Source: Timema cristinae (taxonomy: Eukaryota; Arthropoda; Insecta; Phasmatodea; Timematidae). From it: a stretch of DNA of 64,000 bases. The DNA lies in assembly GCA_039000515.1 (NCBI GenBank), contig JBCFYV010011164.1, positions 39,996,566-40,060,565 on the forward strand. Direction: 5' to 3'. The position numbers and the translations under genes are program-made. Below the pieces are notes generated by a model, which saw only the letters and a list, made by a program, of their open reading frames with translations, searched no databases and was not told the origin of the DNA. Numbering within the stretch: position 1 is the first letter of the stretch; every line of letters starts with the position of its first letter. Shown here piece after piece: positions 21,790 to 32,269 of the stretch.

Positions 21790-22680
21790 CGAAGGTGAAG
21801 CTGAATGATGGAGAGACCAACAGCGTGGGAAGAGGAGTGAGGAGGAGATGTGGTTTGTCCCACAGTCTGCTCTACTTGTATGGAAGGTGAAGTGCTTGGT
21901 CAGGAAAGTCATGTGACATGGAGGAACTTGTCAATTTCAAGTTTCAACACAACAAAATACGCAGATGATCTGGCAGGAAATTATAGACCGGCTGGTGATG
22001 ATAGGGAGAAAATATGGCATAGAGATCAATATTTAGAGAGAAAAAATTGATGTTGATTAAAAAAAAAAAAGTAGCTGAACATCAAAATTGGAAACCAGGA
22101 GTTGGAAAACAGACCAGTTCAAGTAACTCGGAAGTCTGCTGACAAAGGATGACTACTCCACTAAAGAAATAAGGTCAAGGATTGACGTTGCCAAGGAAGA
22201 TTTCAACAAGAAGAGGTTACTGTTGACCAGAGAGTTGAGTTTGGAACTCAGGAAGAAACTGATGAAATGCTCAATTTTGAGCATCGTGCTGTAGGGAGCA
22301 GAAAATTAGACTCTTAGGAAGATGGGAAAGAAATAACTTTGAAAGCTTTTAAATGTGTTACTGCAATAGACTTGTGAAAATCAGATGGATCAACAGGGTG
22401 ACAACTGAATAAGTCCTCAAAAGACTGGGTGAGAAAAAACACCATTTTTGTTGTGATCCTTCGGCACAAAGCAAACTGGATTAGACACATCCCTGGGAGG
22501 AACAGTCCTCTGCACGATGTCATAGAAGGAAAGGTTGATGGAAATAAGAGTGTAGGAAGGAGGACTCAAATATTGGACGACTCGAGGGAAAGAAGAAACT
22601 TATGGAGGCTGAAGGAGGGGTGCATTTGAGGTATAAGTTTCACTGACAAAAGAAATGGCTCTGTTGTAAGACAAAACACC
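21790..22680 (+). pseudogene. decayed 5'-truncated LINE (reverse transcriptase domain)
   Basis: Plus-strand fragments in shifting frames follow the order of a LINE ORF2. A possible 'PxxxLFxLY' region (CPTVCSTCMEGEVL) comes first at 21853-21895. The catalytic YADD follows at 21958-21969 (KYADDLA), then QEIIDRLVMIGRKYGIEINI. A region resembling the thumb follows (LELRKK..., RVTTE.VLKRLGE), then a tail matching the usual 'W.GH..R' and 'VEGK..G.RS.GRR' pattern (ANWIRHIPGRN, LHDVIEGKVDGNKSVGRRT). Stops and frameshifts break it throughout, so it is not active. I would place it near RTE-like LINEs, with low certainty. It ends directly in (TAA)n. Confidence 0.8.
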
Positions 22681-22751
<71 letters not shown>

Positions 22752-22759
22752 TAATAATA

Positions 22760-22805
<46 letters not shown>
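22681..22805 (+). repeat. (TAA)n terminal repeat of the LINE
   Basis: A roughly 125-base TAA run with two short interruptions. The LINE end before it reads GTTGTAAGACAAAACACC, then TAATAA. This resembles the shared SINE end AGTAAGACGCGGTGC before TAATAA. The poly-Leu reading frame on the minus strand is an artefact. Confidence 0.9.
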
Positions 22806-22955
22806 GAAGGTATTGGAGATGAGGAAGTCGTAATTCAATGAGCTGACACTCGGCAGGGATTCTAGCCTTCATCAGCAAATCGGACTAGACGAACTTTATG
22901 TATAGGTGACCTTCGTAAACCACGTAACGATCTTTTCTTGCCTTTTTAGATTTAC

Positions 22956-23108
22956 CTCCTCGCCAACCCATGTAACACCAAGTACCTGACCCCTCCTCTT
23001 TCCATCCTGTGTTATGTAACATTTAACTTCAACAATGAATGCCATCATTTCGGGTGAAGGTGGATTTGGCAATTTTTCTATGTGAGAGCTTGTTGGATTG
23101 GAAGCCAT
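22956..23108 (-). CDS. candidate first coding exon, 51 codons, unknown protein
   Basis: On the minus strand AAACTAATGG gives a strong start. The frame reads MASNPTSSHIEKLPNPPSPE and then MMAFIVEVKCYITQDGKRRG, and it reaches GAG/GTAAAT, a good donor in phase 0 (exon end at 22956). The predicted N-terminus is proline/serine-rich, followed by a hydrophobic beta-strand-like stretch and a basic turn. Composition and codon use look coding against an AT-rich background. The product is unknown. A (TTAGG)n run sits about 180 bases upstream. Further exons would lie leftwards but none was identified. Confidence 0.45.
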
Positions 23109-23285
23109 TAGTTTGACTAGAAGTTATTGTACACACGGGGTTTGGGCACTGTCGGTTTGTAAAGAGATGGATCTCGTAGTATAATGTAGCAAACTACAGT
23201 TCAGTATAAGCCATCCATATGAACGTTAGCTACTCAGTAATGTACGTCAGAGGTAAAATTAATATTTAGTTGGAAGAGGAACCAG

Positions 23286-23331
23286 GTTGGGTTAGGTTAG
23301 GTTAGGTTAAGTTAGGTTAGGTTATGTTGGG
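23286..23331 (+). repeat. Interstitial telomere-like (TTAGG)n
   Basis: Eight or nine GGTTA units with two variants (GTTAA and GGTTAT). TTAGG is the telomere repeat of most arthropods. This is a short internal run, not a chromosome end. Confidence 0.85.
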
Positions 23332-23339
23332 CTAAATCT

Positions 23340-24200
23340 ACCTTTAGATGGAAATTGTACTACAAGGTAGCAGGGGGCAAACCACCATGGGGGTAAATAT
23401 TGGTGGTAGCCTGGGGTGCCCAGTCCACAAAATCTCATCATTTCATTAAGAGTATTTGTGACACCTAAAGAGGGACTAAGACTAATACTACGCAGATGCC
23501 ATCCCCGGACATTTTTGGAAGTTATATATTTAGTAGGTTTACTAACAGTCAACACAAGAACAATAATATTGTTCTTTCACATTAAATTTAACTATACAAG
23601 ATCTGTGTTATGTAACACTGCGATTTACACAACTCCCCATCCCCCCCCCCCTTCCCCAATTTAATACCATGTAGACATTGAAGCTTACTCTACATCCCCC
23701 TCTCAACAACATTACGTGGTTTATGGATGACCCCATAATCCTTGTTCCCACCGATTCTGGTAACACTAATATTAGATTTGTTTATGCACCTAGTGGTATC
23801 GAATCAAAGGTCCTCTGGTTCCCACAGTCGACCACCCTAACCACCAGCTGTCAAGAGACACGGGGTCAATCCCGTAAGAGGCAATTAGTGTGCGTAGCTT
23901 GCAGTCCTCTTGCCGCCCTAGTTTATGGAACTGAACACGTAGCTCTCAGTACTGGAGATGAAGCCGCTACCCCACCTCCCCACCAATGTATGTGTGATAC
24001 GAGTAATCTCCACAGTGTGCGAGATAAACATCTGCCACCCCAACACAAACACAGGTGTGTGACTGGGTGTGTGTGTGTAAGCTGATGGACTGGACTATGA
24101 ACCCGGCAAGGGTGAAATTCTACTCCCACTTGGGTTGCAAACCGTCCCGGATTGGACTGCACAGCCCAGGAATTTAACTCTGCACTGTTTCCCGGGTGAA
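23340..24200. other. GC-richer unique stretch, nature unknown
   Basis: Base composition is clearly less AT-rich than the neighbours. A plus-strand frame of 135 codons (23678-24085) is open but has no start context, domain or convincing splice site. It also holds a C run (23641-23653) and a (GT)n run (24066-24080). An old retroelement, a gene fragment or a non-coding element are all possible. Confidence 0.3.
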
Positions 24201-24324
24201 CCTAAAATCAAAACATTTATTTCTTCGTTGCACTACTAGCCATATGTGTTTTAAGCAAATTTTAAATTTCATTGGGGCAGAGAATATATTATTTGTAAAT
24301 AAATCAGTGGATAATGGAAATACC

Positions 24325-24573
24325 CGCTTTGGTGGCCACGTGGTCTAACGCGCTGCTCTCGTGTTAGGCTAGACTGCCGAAGACGGGGAGATTGGGGTTC
24401 GATTCCAGTCTGGTGCACCGAGGGTGGTTTCCTTAATTGTTTTTCCACTCTACTTACACGCAAATGTGGGTGCACTTCCTTTCAATTAAACCTTCCAAGT
24501 CCCTAAGCCATTAGTGTAATTAGTACATAGACGTTTTCACCCGAACGGATAGTAAGACGCGGCGCAAAAAATA
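24325..24573 (+). mobile_element. SINE family B, full-length copy
   Basis: The head CCGCTTTGGTGGCCACGTGG is followed by TCTAACGCG. The copy also has the class II-like loop CTCTCGTGTTAGGCTAGACT, B box GGTTCGATTCCAGT, body CACCGAGGGTGGTTTCC, and tail CACCCGAACGGATAGTAAGA. This is one of the best preserved B copies. Confidence 0.9.
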
Positions 24574-25705
24574 AATAGAGTGAAAAGTTGTTAAAAATTA
24601 AAAAATACAAGAGTTGTTTTATACATTAGACAGGTTAGAGATTTTACATTACCAACAATTTGATATCATAAAGCATGATGGTAGGAAATTTTATTTTAAC
24701 ATGAGAGCTCTTGTAACAAAGATAAACACATCAAAATTAAAAACATATTACATTTGTGATATTAGGCTCATGAGTAATTGTCTAATTTGATATTGTAAAG
24801 CACAAAATAATGTTACTCACTCATTATTATAATATTTATCAGTGATGATAATGTATTTTATTATATAATTTCAATTGAAACAGAATTCCTAAGAAACTAT
24901 ATTTGGTAAAAGTTATGGTAAAATGGTGAAAATTAATAAAGAGATATAGAAAATATTGAAATCTGAGTTTACTGATTGAAGATTCTAGTAGTAATTAATC
25001 TGTTTCTCTATTAGGTTATGACGATGCGTGAGCAAACACCAGAAACTGATTTCAAGATAGTTCTAAATCATCCTCAGATCTATGTTTTGAGAGGAAGGTG
25101 TTGTACTTCACTGCTTGATATATATTAAAATAAGCAATACAAAATAATTGCTATAGATTTAATCATAGTTATTGTTTGCATTGCCACATTCCGCGTCCTC
25201 GCTGCAAATTTCATTTTGTGTTCGCGTTTATTTGGTACTCCATACTCCTATCCTCATCACCAGTTAAAGCCCATATATGCCAAATACCCCAAAATATAGT
25301 CTTGGCTCTGAGAGTGCGAAACAATAGATAGTTGGACCCATCTCTCATAAATAGCTCTATAGGAGTTATCCCCACGGTATCAAGTCATAATAGTGGTCAA
25401 ATCCACTTATATTTATAATAATAGAAACATTATAAATCATTAGGAGGCTAATGTCTATAAATTAATATGCTAGAAAATAGAGATACTGGCTCCATTATTA
25501 GGATGGGTTAGATACTTTTAGACCGTCACAATGCCATGTATGAGATGACCTGGTAGAATGTTTTTGAAATTATTGTTCTATCTTAATAAATAGCGGAGAT
25601 ATCGCACGTAAACAGTTATCTGTGCCACCTTTTACCTGTGTACCTATCATATTTCTACCACTGATTCGTATCAGCTGTATATCAGGAATAGTTAGCAGCC
25701 CTAAC
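24574..25705. other. AT-rich gene-free stretch
   Basis: No exon signal, repeat array or inverted repeat that I can support. Confidence 0.4.
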
Positions 25706-25940
25706 TCCCACTGAAGGATACAAAGGCATCAGTCTCATCTACTCTGGCTTACCATGGATGGGGGAGGCCGGGGTTTGAATCCAATCCGTGTGTACTGAGG
25801 TGTATTGTCTTTCTAGATGGTTACCCACACCCTCTTCACGATATTGCCTATCCATTAAATCTAAATGTTTTCTTCTTCAGCTTTACCTTGTTAGTGTAGA
25901 GCTCCAGATATCCCGAGTGGGTAGTAAGATCTGGTTCACA
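25706..25940 (+). mobile_element. SINE family B, strongly diverged copy
   Basis: The copy has a B box GGTTTGAATCCAATCC, the body GTGTACTGAGGTGTATTG with a CCCACACCCTCTTCACG segment, and the tail CCGAGTGGGTAGTAAGATC. The head is hard to align. Confidence 0.6.
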
Positions 25941-25944
25941 AAAT

Positions 25945-26880
25945 TGCCCTGGTTTTGAGAGTATTAATAAAAAAAATGGACCAGCCTGGTTTTAAGTTAG
26001 ATGCACCCGAAAGTGATGGGTCCATAATCTCCATCATGGTATCCTCTTGGTACTTTAGCCCTCCCAGCCTCACTGTACATCTAGTCTATCTATTCATCCT
26101 CCCATCTGCGTCTCCTTCTCACCCCTTTTCATCCACCTATACAAATGTGCCACATTCCAGCACAGGACATCCCATCCAGGGCAGGACGGAATTCCGAAAA
26201 CAAGGGGGTACGAACACCGGATATTAACCCCGTCCTCTTGTCGGGACACACAAACACACACATTCTCCATTGCCAGCGAGAGCATCCCTCCTAATCCTCC
26301 CCTTCCCCCGTAATGGCCCGTGCCATTAGCGTGGTATGCCTTGTGGCGCTTGGTCAGTTTTTCCTCTGGGGCCACGGAGGTCTTTTAGTGCGCTCTTCTC
26401 CGGATGTGGCGTTGCAGTAATCTGGTCTGCGGCATGCCCCTGTGTCACCCCCAGTAATTGCACGATTATGTTGATCCTGTGCAAGCCAACTAATCCATGT
26501 TTAATACCACAACACCCCTCACCCCCTTAAAGCTAGCCCTTCCACCTTTGTGTGTTGGTGGAATGTTGTGTGAAATGCTTTTCGCTTACTAATAAATTGA
26601 TAGTTTTCTTATGCTCAGGTGGGTGAATCTTTGGCTGTATTAATACTAATTACGATAGTCCTCATGATCCTGATGACGTCAAAGTTCATGTCACTTATGT
26701 CGTTCTATTTATTGGAGGGCCCCTAGCATGTGCCGTGCGCTCTAATTATTATGAAGGGGTGTCAATATCATTGCGCACATATTCAAGTTTATTATCACGC
26801 TGACTCTTGTATCAATAATTTATCCGCCTACATAATGACTTTTTATGGCAGAACCAAAAGAAACTGAAAACTGAATATAG
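25945..26880. other. GC-richer gene-free stretch with inverted repeats
   Basis: C-rich and pyrimidine-rich blocks (26095-26140, 26285-26310 and 26505-26530) are mixed with short stems such as AATGGC/GCCATT (26312-26327) and TTCCACC/GGTGGAA (near 26550-26573). No convincing coding frame was found. It resembles the regions around the stem-loop units and may be another relic of the same element type. Confidence 0.3.
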
Positions 26881-26911
26881 TCCTGTTGGATAGCGTTTTA
26901 CTTTCCCTCAA

Positions 26912-27170
26912 ACCCGCCTCTGAGGCGTAGTTGGTTAACGCGCTTGTCGTGTTGAGTTCGACTGCTGAGGACGGGGAGATCGAGGTTCGAATCTCGGTCG
27001 GGTGAACTGGAGGTGGTTTTTCCTAAATGGTTTTCCACTCTCCCTCCACGCAAATTCGGGTTCACTTCCTTTAATTAAACCTTCCCAACTCCTAATTCAT
27101 TAGCGTAATTAGTACTTAAAGCGTATAACCCGAACGGGTAGTAAGACGCGGTGCTAAATATTATTATTAT
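26912..27170 (+). mobile_element. SINE family B, intact copy with perfect 13-bp TSD
   Basis: This is a near-consensus copy of about 259 bases. It starts CCCGCCTCTGAGGCGTAG, has B box GGTTCGAATCTCGG, body GAGGTGGTTTTTCCTAAATG, and tail CCCGAACGGGTAGTAAGACG plus ATT repeats. The flanks TACTTTCCCTCAA (26899-26911 and 27171-27183) are identical. The perfect duplication and good tail make it one of the youngest copies here. Confidence 0.97.
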
Positions 27171-27184
27171 TACTTTCCCTCAAC

Positions 27185-28110
27185 CCTTCGAAGAGAGAAA
27201 TATTGTAGTGGTCAAAAAGATCGAACTCGAGATTTTGATAAACGACCACGTTTCATCCCCCTCAAACAGAAAAAGTGTTTTTTGCAATGCTGCCTGTCTG
27301 TATCTCCGACGTAGGTGACCTGGTGGCCTAGGGGTAAGGTGTCAAACTTCCGTGTTGGGGGTCCGAGGTTCAATCCTCGCTCCTGGCACAGATTTATCTG
27401 ATTACCAAACCCTTCCTTCACCTCTGACAATACATCTTGTGAATGTTGGGAATGCCAGGCTTCCACCGTGGTTCGGATTCCATGTTAAACTGTAGGTCCT
27501 TCATTTCATCTCACAATCACCCTACCATTACACATTAGCGTAAGTGCGTATAACCCGAATGGGTAGTAAGATGCGGTGCTAATAATAATAATGTATCTCA
27601 GACTATAGCTTAAACCATTTTACAGACCAGGTTAAAATTTGGTATCTGGGATCGTCATAAGGTCCTCGGGAGGAATTTTTGTAGTTAGATATAAAACCCT
27701 AAAATTAAGGATAGTTTACTCAAAGACAAAAAAAGATAAAATCAATTTTCTCAAAATCTTCTCTAACGATTTTTATAAATTTTGTATATAGGCATTGTTT
27801 GTTATTACAAACATAATGGCAACTCTCCTTTTCTCATGAAAATGACTTTAATGGCACTTTATAGAAGCAGAAATTTCCAATTTTTATCATATATTTGCAA
27901 CTATTTACGATACGAACTAACTAATCATTTTAAAGTTGTAGTAGGGTTAAAATTAAAAATATGTTAATCTAGAATATATTTGTATAGAACCAATAGTTTC
28001 TGAACCTTGAGCATATATATATATATAGGGTTAAAATTAAAAATATTTTAATCTAGAATATATTTGTATAGAACCAATAGTTTCTGAACCTTGAGCGTAT
28101 ATATATATAT
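27185..28110 (+). repeat. Ancient dispersed repeat family R, copy 2, with 84-bp tandem duplication
   Basis: This copy shares ordered motifs with copy 1 at 19060-20060 (TTTTTGCAATGCTGCCTGTC, CATAAGGTCCTCGGG, CCCTAAAATTAAGGATAG, TAAAATCAATTTTCTC, CATGAAAATGACTTTAATGG). It is split by SINE A at 27314-27592. The end has been duplicated in tandem, with units 27942-28025 and 28026-28109 nearly identical and each closed by a TA run. Confidence 0.6.
27314..27592 (+). mobile_element. SINE family A, full-length copy with 11-bp TSD
   Basis: A complete A copy without the GTGTATTAATCACA segment. Flanks are GTATCTCCGAC (27300-27310) and GTATCTCAGAC (27593-27603), with one mismatch. The tail is CCCGAATGGGTAGTAAGATG plus a short (AAT)n. 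Confidence 0.95.
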
Positions 28111-28525
28111 ATATATATATGAATAGATGAAGGAGTACTTAGAAATATGAAATTGATTGATATAGTCTTTGATGAAAAGAGATGCTTCTCGTTTTTAAAA
28201 GTTTATGTAACCTGTATATTATTGCATTTATACTTTTGGTAGAGTATTCCTGCAACATCATATACTGTATTATTTCGTTTAACAAATTTTATTATTTTTT
28301 AGTAAATGTCTCTATTTAAAGATTAAAGAAAAATTACGTCTGTGAGGTTCACAGTATCATTTATTTAATTTTAATTTACTACTTAAAACCTCATTTTATT
28401 ATTATCTTTAGATGTATTTTTAACACATATACAGTAGTTCTTAATCATTTTAATTTACTATTTAAAACCTAATACATTCCTTTTGGATAACTTTTTTGGA
28501 AAGTTGCAAGAGATACCAAATATAG
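28110..28525. other. AT-rich gene-free stretch
   Basis: Opens with a (TA)n run at 28098-28122. The rest is AT-rich, likely the decayed end of repeat family R. Confidence 0.4.
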
Positions 28526-28640
28526 TCACCACGTCTTACTATCATTTCGGGTTATATGGTTACGTATTAATTAAGTTGTTGGTTTTAGGGATGATGAAGG
28601 ATGGTTGATTCTGGTATTTATTTGGTTCTTATGTGCCAAA
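28526..28640 (-). mobile_element. SINE family B, 3' fragment
   Basis: Minus-strand tail (complement of CCCGAAATGATAGTAAGACG, 28530-28549) plus part of the body to about 28640. No head is visible. Confidence 0.55.
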
Positions 28641-28918
28641 CATCTCAGACAGAGTGGATGAAGTAGAAATTAGTTCAATTTTAACGAAACAGCTCGCGCT
28701 GATAAAGTGGGAATCTTGTGATTGGTTTAAATCTCGTCAAATGACTACGTTTCTGTTCTGCTCTAGTTTTTAGGCGAACGTATGAATCCCCAGTAATAGT
28801 CAATTTGTGCTGTAATTTACTGTATGATTAAAGGTGATATATCCGTTTGGTACGTTGGACAAAGTTGATTGCCTCATTTATATATTTAAATAATACGTTT
28901 TATAAAGCATACCCTTTT

Positions 28919-29154
28919 CCAACCACGTCTTAGTATCTGTTTGGACTATAAGCATAGATTAATTACGCTACTGGAATAAGGTTGAGAAAGATAACATTTT
29001 AGAGAATATGTACCGAAATTGCTTTTAGTGAGAGTGGGAAACCATTTAGGAAAGACTTACCACAGTACACTGGACCGAGATTCAAATCCCTAACCCCCCT
29101 TTCCAGGCAACCCAATCTAACACGAGTGACGCGTTAAACCATGCAGCCACCGAC
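28919..29154 (-). mobile_element. SINE family B, full-length diverged copy
   Basis: The minus-strand head at 29154 (GGTGGCTGCATGGTTTAACG) is followed by CTCGTGTTAGATTGGG. The B box is decayed (GATTTGAATCTCGG near 29075). The body and tail are decayed, with the tail ending near 28921. Confidence 0.75.
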
Positions 29155-29331
29155 ATGGATAATTTACTATTAATAGATTTAGCTAAGAGATAAGGCTTAA
29201 AAGTATAACTTTAGAGGAGGTGAATCATCATTATCGTGGTGATGGAGGGATTTGAAGAAAACGCATGACTTTCACTACATTCTAATTCACCGGATCAATC
29301 AAGATATACTGGAGAATATTTTTTCCCAGAT

Positions 29332-29379
29332 AAGTGTATAACCCGAACGGGTAGTAAGACGCGGTGCTAAATATTATTA
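29332..29379 (+). mobile_element. 48-bp SINE tail-only insertion with TSD
   Basis: Only the shared SINE 3' tail is present (GTATAACCCGAACGGGTAGT, AAGACGCGGTGC, then TAAATATTATTA). Even so, it is bracketed by TTTTTCCCAGAT at 29320-29331 and 29380-29391. It is a severely 5'-truncated retroposition event. It cannot be assigned to family A, B or D because they share this end. Confidence 0.9.
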
Positions 29380-29452
29380 TTTTTCCCAGATTCTAACCAG
29401 AGGAGGGCCAAAGGATCAACCCTCTCCTCTGGAAGCAATTTATTGTTTAATA

Positions 29453-30084
29453 ATGATAATTTTTGGGAGAAACGCAAGGTATTTTACAAAAAAAAAATCA
29501 AACTCTGATAACTCTGATGAATCTGATTATGCTGTAGCAAAAGTCATAAAAGCTAGTGGTGTTTCCAGTCCTATTGAAGAATCAAATACGAATGAAATAA
29601 CAAGTGATGAAGAATTAATTGAGTTTAATAGTTCATTATCAAAAGATGAGCCAAACCATGGACTTGAGGAACTTAAAAGTAATGCAATTGAGTATTTGAC
29701 TTAATGGGTTGCGAAAAAAACAAATCAAAGAAATTCCGTTTTTGGTAGCTATACCTATAAATCTGAGCCTGAATTTACACCACAGTCCTGTATTAGGCAT
29801 TTCTCTTTTGGAGTCCCTAACAGAAACCTCAGCTGAATGTCTATCTAAAGCGTTAAAATTGGAAAAAGAGTTTGTAAACCATCATGGTGAGGAAATTATT
29901 AAGGGATCATTAGTAGTGGGTATCTTGGTGAAAAAGGCCCCCAAAAATGTTTACAGATGTACCAAATGTTGTGTTAAAAACATTTTTTAAGCAAATAACA
30001 TTCAAAAGAATGAAATTTCTTAATGCCAATTCTCATGCATTCAAGAATTATAATGTAAGTGACATATCAAGAAAAAACATTTAA
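29453..30084 (+). pseudogene. Broken transposase remnant, P-element/THAP9-like C-terminal region
   Basis: Three plus-strand segments form one order. First is an acidic frame (29453-29704). After an in-frame stop it continues in the same frame at 29705 with WVAKKTNQRNSVFGSYTY. A frameshift near 29835 leads to CLSKALKLEKEFVNHHGEEI. A second shift near 29945 leads to MFTDVPNVVLKTFFK, then QITFKRMKFLNANSH (29947-30084). The '..VAKK', 'F...HG..I' and 'TFFK..TF.RMKFLN' series resembles the C-terminal part of P-type/THAP9-like transposases as I remember them. At least one stop and two frameshifts make it inactive, and no terminal repeats were found. Assignment to the family is tentative. Confidence 0.5.
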
Positions 30085-30403
30085 AATATACAAAAAAAAT
30101 TTATGTTAAGAACTTTCATTTTGATAAAAGTTTCCTTACTGTTGGCAATGCTCTTAAAATGACTGAAATTACTTTATCAAAAATAAATATGGGTAAAATA
30201 CAAGTAGGCCTTTCAGTCTCAGCCTTAATAAGGAACCGACACATTATTTTTCCTTATTGTTGGTTTACTTTGTGAATAAAGACATACCATTGTATCAATA
30301 TTTTAATGAAACGATCATATCAGATTTAAAAACAATAATATCGTTAGCTAGTAGGCTTTCTCCTACGAGTGTTATTTAATTGCATAGGCTATTCCTTAAA
30401 ATA
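30085..30403. other. AT-rich stretch after the transposase remnant
   Basis: Possible further transposase-related debris (a frame with KMTEITLSKINMGKIQVGL near 30155-30215), too decayed to call. Confidence 0.3.
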
Positions 30404-30507
30404 AGTATATATATGTATACGTATACGTATATATGTATATATATGTATACGTATATATATATATGTATACGTATATATATATGTATACGTATATATATAT
30501 GTATATG
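30404..30507. repeat. GTATAC-containing satellite
   Basis: Units of ATGTATACGTATATATAT repeat about five times with length variation. The GTATAC and TACGTA cores are palindromic, so the array can fold or form cruciforms. Confidence 0.9.
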
Positions 30508-31060
30508 CCTAAATGCATTCTTGATAAAAATGCATTCCTGATAATATGTAAATTTACTCGTATATGATAATCCAAAAATAATTATATGAATACATAATCT
30601 TATATAAATATTATATTCCTGATACCGGGAGGCCTAAAAATATATGTGTTCATAATTATATATAAAAACTAAAATTAATACGTTTGTTTCTAATAATATG
30701 TAAAAAAAAGTTCCTAATAATATATCATTATTATACCCAATGATGAGTAAAAATGTATATACTCCTAGTAATATAATAATGTAATGTGTTAAATATATAA
30801 TCGCTCCAAAGCAACAAAAATTGAATTATTATTACATATTTATATATATAAAAATTATGTCAACAGTAGTTTTCTTGTTTTAAAATGTTAACACTCTTTA
30901 ACCGAGAACTAAATACTACATCTAAACTTTGTAACAAATAATTATTTAAAAGTTTATGATTTCATCATCATTGTCTTTTAAGAATCCATAAGCTAAAGTT
31001 AAATAAAATAATATTTAATGTGTTTACAAACTAGAAAAGCATATAAATGACCAAGGTTTT
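30508..31060. other. Extremely AT-rich gene-free stretch
   Basis: Low-complexity AT sequence with scattered TAATAATAT clusters. No feature is supported. Confidence 0.5.
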
Positions 31061-31500
31061 CCCTAAATGTTTCGTGAGAGGATAAGCTGGCAAGGGGCTA
31101 CCAGTGACGTCACACCTCCATTCCTAGCATATTCACAGGCATGGTGTGAATGAGACAACCTACTTTCTGTGAACCTTGGGCTAGGTCGAGTGAGGTCAGG
31201 GTAATACAGATTACTTCTATTGGTTTTCCGATCCAAGTGATTTGGATATTTTTGAGGTTCAAAGAAGGGTCTAGTCATAATAATGCCGGGGCCACGATCA
31301 ACTCAACGTTCTCGTTAAGTAAAGGTAATTTTTAAAAGTAAGCCATCACGATGCACCTAACTAAACGTTGAAGTGACATCCAACTTAAGGGTTGACTAGG
31401 GGTGAAATTTCACACTACGTTACGTTAAGTGAAGTCAATCTCAATGTTCCTGCCAACCAATCAGGTTGCGAGCAGTGGCAGCGCAGTTATTTAGGTATTA
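31061..31500. other. Possible DNA transposon end fragments
   Basis: The GC content is higher than in the flanks. Motifs such as GGGGCCACGATCAACTCAAC and TTCTCGTTAAGTAAAGG (about 31289-31325) recall terminal sequences of Harbinger/ISL2EU-type elements. The pieces around CTTAAGGGTTGACTAGGGG (31384-31402) may be the opposite end. Neither inverted ends nor a duplication could be confirmed. Confidence 0.25.
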
Positions 31501-31819
31501 TTAGGTATAGTTCGTTAATCCTCATCTATCTAACACTAAAACCATTGTAGCCTTTAAATACACTCTATTTTGGTAGATCCTGTAAGCTTATATTTGCAGG
31601 TACTTTGAGCCTAATCATCTCTATATCCATAGCTATATTTTATTGACCCATTAGATTTTAAAACATTTCAAAATCATTGGCTTTCTTTTGCTCGAGTTCT
31701 TACGTTACGGTACATAACATGAATCCAAATCATATACAGTGTTTATTTACGTAACATGAATATTGATTGAACTCTACGCTATGAAGGACCTTGTTAGGGG
31801 AGATGGGCAAACTTTTTTT

Positions 31820-32033
31820 TTATCACCGCGTCTTACTACCTCTTCAGCTTATACCCATATATTATAATTACTCTAATGGGGTGAGGATGAGTAAGGTTGA
31901 ATTAGAAGGAAGTGTACCCGAATTCGCGCGGTGGGATAGTTTAAAATCATTTATGGATACCAATCTCACAGTCTTCGGCAGTCTAGTATATTGCGAGAGT
32001 AGCGCCTTATACCATGCAGCCACCGAAGTGAGT
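31820..32033 (-). mobile_element. SINE family B, full-length copy
   Basis: The minus-strand head lies at 32033 (CACTTCGGTGGCTGCATGGT). The B box is decayed (GAGATTGGTATCC). The body and the tail near 31822-31850 (complement of GAAGAGGTAGTAAGACGCGG) are present. Confidence 0.8.
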
Positions 32034-32053
32034 ATAATCAAATAATAAAACTA

Positions 32054-32093
32054 CAGGTTAAGGTTAGGTAAGGTTAGGTTGGGTTGGTTAGGA
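32054..32093 (+). repeat. telomere-like (TTAGG)n, impure
   Basis: Seven or so GGTTA-type units with variants. It is another short interstitial run, like 23286-23331. Confidence 0.75.
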
Positions 32094-32269
32094 TGCAAAC
32101 ACAACACAGCTTAAATTTAAATAGATATATGTCATTCGTGAATGGACCAACAAGTGATGTTGTTATGTGGGGCTCAGAGACTGAAAACAATGGCGCACTC
32201 TTGATGCCCTTACCTTGTGCACTTCTGATATACACCAAAGCAGAGACCAAAATTAAGCCTGTGAGCTTT
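32094..32269 (+). other. Open frame of unknown nature
   Basis: A plus-strand frame (32084-32296) includes NGPTSDVVMWGSETENNGAL and PLPCALLIYTKAETKIKP. Its end runs into a SINE head, so it cannot be an intact exon with that stop. No start or splice support was found. It is unassigned. Confidence 0.2.

Noticed and set aside
22600..22878. Poly-leucine frame on the minus strand
   Set aside because: It is the antisense of the (TAA)n end of the LINE.
23286..23331. A true chromosome end at the TTAGG run
   Set aside because: The run is short and impure, and ordinary sequence with genes and SINEs continues on both sides.
23678..24085. 135-codon plus-strand frame in the GC-richer stretch
   Set aside because: No start context, no splice support, no recognisable motif, and it runs through a GT microsatellite at its end. 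It is kept only as part of the unassigned stretch.
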